DNA of 64,000 nucleotides from Nostoc sp. XA010. GTDB lineage: Bacteria > Cyanobacteriota > Cyanobacteriia > Cyanobacteriales > Nostocaceae. This document shows, piece after piece, positions 62,823 to 64,000 of the stretch. The number at the start of each line of letters is the position of its first letter. Position 1 is the first letter of the stretch. A program made the translations under genes and the position numbers. Location: positions 124,001 to 188,000 of the forward strand of contig NZ_JAIVFX010000001.1 in assembly GCF_020829625.1 (NCBI RefSeq). Direction: 5' to 3'. The notes beneath the pieces were generated by a model that saw only the letters and a list, made by a program, of their open reading frames with translations, made no database searches and had not been told where the DNA came from.

Positions 62823-63485
62823 ATGACTACAATAGCAACCAAAATAGCCTTATCTGTTCTAGGAGCAGTAGGAATTAGTTTTTCGTCTTTGACACCAGCC
62901 ACAGCCTTCATCTTGGTAGAACCCATCGTGACAACTCAAAATGAAAGCATACTTAAAACGAAAAAACCAAGAACCCTTGGGCCAGAGTTTCAACCAGGAC
63001 AAGTAATAGAATATGGTGTCTCAGATGTAGCTAATAACTTTCTAAATGACACTGGGTACGATATAGAAAGCTTGGTCTTTGATTTAAAAACCCTTGCCTA
63101 TAGTAATCCAGATTCTAGTCCCGTATTTGATAATGAGCCGGTGCAATGGGGAGATGTTAATGGAGATGGGAAGATTGGTTACTCTAATAACCCTGAACTA
63201 AAGGATATTTTTTCAGACGTTACCATAAAAGATAACATCATCACTTTTAGTGGTGGCGTAATCCCAAAGGGAACCCTGTTTTACAATCCATTCGCTACCA
63301 ACCCCAATGTATCACCAGGTGCTGGAATCATTCCACCAGTGCCAACAGAGCAAGTGGATAAAGATGGGCCAATCAGAGTGGGTAGTCATTACACTGCTGT
63401 TCCTGAATCAACTAATGTTTTGGGTGTACTAGTATTTGGCGCTTTAGGTGTAGCTTTAAAAGTAAAGCGATCGCTACACTCTTAA
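62823..63485 (+). CDS. Secreted protein with PEP-CTERM-like C-terminus
   Basis: The 220-residue protein has a signal peptide (IALSVLGAVGISFSSLTPAT, then AFA-like cleavage). A middle part is rich in Asp/Asn, with DVNGDGKIGYSN looking like a dockerin/EF-hand-type calcium loop. The end VPESTNVLGVLVFGALGVAL plus KVKRS fits a PEP-CTERM sorting tail (short motif, one helix, basic residues), with VPES instead of VPEP. It may thus be processed by an exosortase and exposed at the surface. Its role is unknown. Confidence 0.75.
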   Translation: MTTIATKIALSVLGAVGISFSSLTPATAFILVEPIVTTQNESILKTKKPRTLGPEFQPGQVIEYGVSDVANNFLNDTGYDIESLVFDLKTLAYSNPDSSPVFDNEPVQWGDVNGDGKIGYSNNPELKDIFSDVTIKDNIITFSGGVIPKGTLFYNPFATNPNVSPGAGIIPPVPTEQVDKDGPIRVGSHYTAVPESTNVLGVLVFGALGVALKVKRSLHS

Positions 63486-63490
63486 CGCTC

Positions 63491-64000
63491 TCACTCTGTA
63501 ATTAATTCACGATACACCGCTAGTGTTTCCTGATGGACGCGGGCAACACTCAGCCACTCTAGGTTGTGATTTGCCCGTTGTTTCCATTCGTGCAGCATAT
63601 CGGCATTACTCAGTAATTGCACTAAAACTCCAGCCAAAGCATTACTATCTTTTGCTGGTACTAAAAGTCCTGCTTGTCCATTGTCCAAAGCTTCAGGGAT
63701 TCCGTCTACCTGAGTGCCAACGATCGCAGTTCCAGCTTCCCTAGCTTCCGAAAGTACCAAGGGGCAAGGATCGCGGTGAGAAGCTAGCACAAATATGTCA
63801 CAAGATATCAGATAGCGTTGAGGTTCCGCCTGGAAGCCTTCAAAATGAATGCGTTCTTTTACAGAAGTTGCTTGTGCCTGTGCCTCAAATAGCTGTTTAT
63901 CAGGGCCATTTCCTACCAAATAAAGATGCGCTTGAGGAAAATCTGAGGCAATTTGTTCAAAGGCAGCGATTAACTCAGCGATTCCCTTGCGTTGATACAT
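63491..64000 (-). CDS. Glycosyltransferase family 4 (5' partial)
   Basis: Only the C-terminal 169 residues are in the window; the N-terminal half lies beyond the right edge. They carry the GT-B nucleotide-sugar half: YLVGNGPDKQLFEAQAQ, RIHFEGF, DIFVLASHRDPCPLVLSEAR with the E-x7-E-like region, GTQVDGIPEAL and GLLVPAKDSNALAGVL. Such enzymes build exopolysaccharide, lipopolysaccharide or glycolipids. It is convergent with the PEP-CTERM-like gene, only 5 bp apart. Confidence 0.9.
   Translation of the reverse strand: MYQRKGIAELIAAFEQIASDFPQAHLYLVGNGPDKQLFEAQAQATSVKERIHFEGFQAEPQRYLISCDIFVLASHRDPCPLVLSEAREAGTAIVGTQVDGIPEALDNGQAGLLVPAKDSNALAGVLVQLLSNADMLHEWKQRANHNLEWLSVARVHQETLAVYRELITE

Noticed and set aside
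1..64000. tRNA and rRNA genes
   Set aside because: No T-loop GGTTCGAATCC-type sequence with fitting stems was seen outside coding regions; inspection by eye can miss divergent tRNAs, so a tRNAscan run would be decisive.

Overview
The window comes from a filamentous, probably heterocyst-forming cyanobacterium of the Nostoc/Anabaena type. The reasons are the dense scatter of the palindrome GCGATCGC (HIP1) through genes on both strands, the many short tandem heptamer repeats and palindromic dispersed repeats between genes, a cyanophycin synthetase/cyanophycinase pair, a flavodiiron pair (Flv3-type then Flv1-type), a CpcS/CpeS-type bilin lyase and a glycine-rich RRM protein. No rRNA, tRNA or CRISPR array was recognised. 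Most of the window is chromosomal housekeeping and accessory metabolism; there is no prophage or plasmid module.

Layout. 1-7 kb: end of a membrane transporter with HEAT repeats, two small membrane proteins, a collapsed DUF389 gene, a Na+/H+ antiporter, RadC and a PRK-like kinase. 7-16 kb: an O-methyltransferase, two neighbouring AAA-like NTPases (one with an N-terminal helix-turn-helix and a degenerate Walker B), RecQ, a Uma2-type nuclease and an MFS transporter carrying a dispersed repeat inside its reading frame. 15.6-20.5 kb: a decaying, repeat-rich stretch with two paralogous micro-proteins, a secreted SHOCT protein, a STAND ATPase-TPR gene broken by an amber codon and apparently shortened between Walker A and B, and a 12-copy 21-bp tandem repeat. 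20.5-23.5 kb: phnD-phnC-phnE transporter genes interspersed with two MITE-like palindromic elements. 23.6-34.9 kb: a pentapeptide-repeat/RidA fusion, a NUDIX hydrolase, MalQ, RodZ-like and RsuA-type genes, a DUF2993 protein, a TnpB remnant, CdsA-CbiT, a Ser/Thr kinase and a zinc alcohol dehydrogenase. 35-48 kb: TatA, CphA/CphB, TrmD, IspF, two tandem peptide-binding lipoproteins, LarB and ArgH. 48-64 kb: a NUDIX hydrolase, an alpha/beta hydrolase, CoaX, Flv3-Flv1, Rbp, a bilin lyase, an RND efflux pair, a PEP-CTERM-like secreted protein and part of a glycosyltransferase.

Genes that work together: cphB-cphA (cyanophycin turnover), flv3-flv1 (O2 photoreduction), phnD/C/E (P-compound uptake), rsuA-rodZ (overlapping), cbiT-cdsA (15 bp apart), trmD-ispF-SBP (close co-directional run) and the RND adaptor-pump pair. 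The most unusual observations are (i) copies of one 29-bp dispersed repeat translated in the same frame inside two unrelated membrane-transport genes, (ii) the pair of unannotated micro-proteins with matching ribosome-binding sites, (iii) the in-frame stop plus internal deletion in the STAND-TPR gene, and (iv) the DUF389 gene whose two ends are joined at a run of ten G. No complete new system is clearly proven here; the HTH-AAA/AAA pair next to recQ and Uma2 is the nearest candidate for a functional module.
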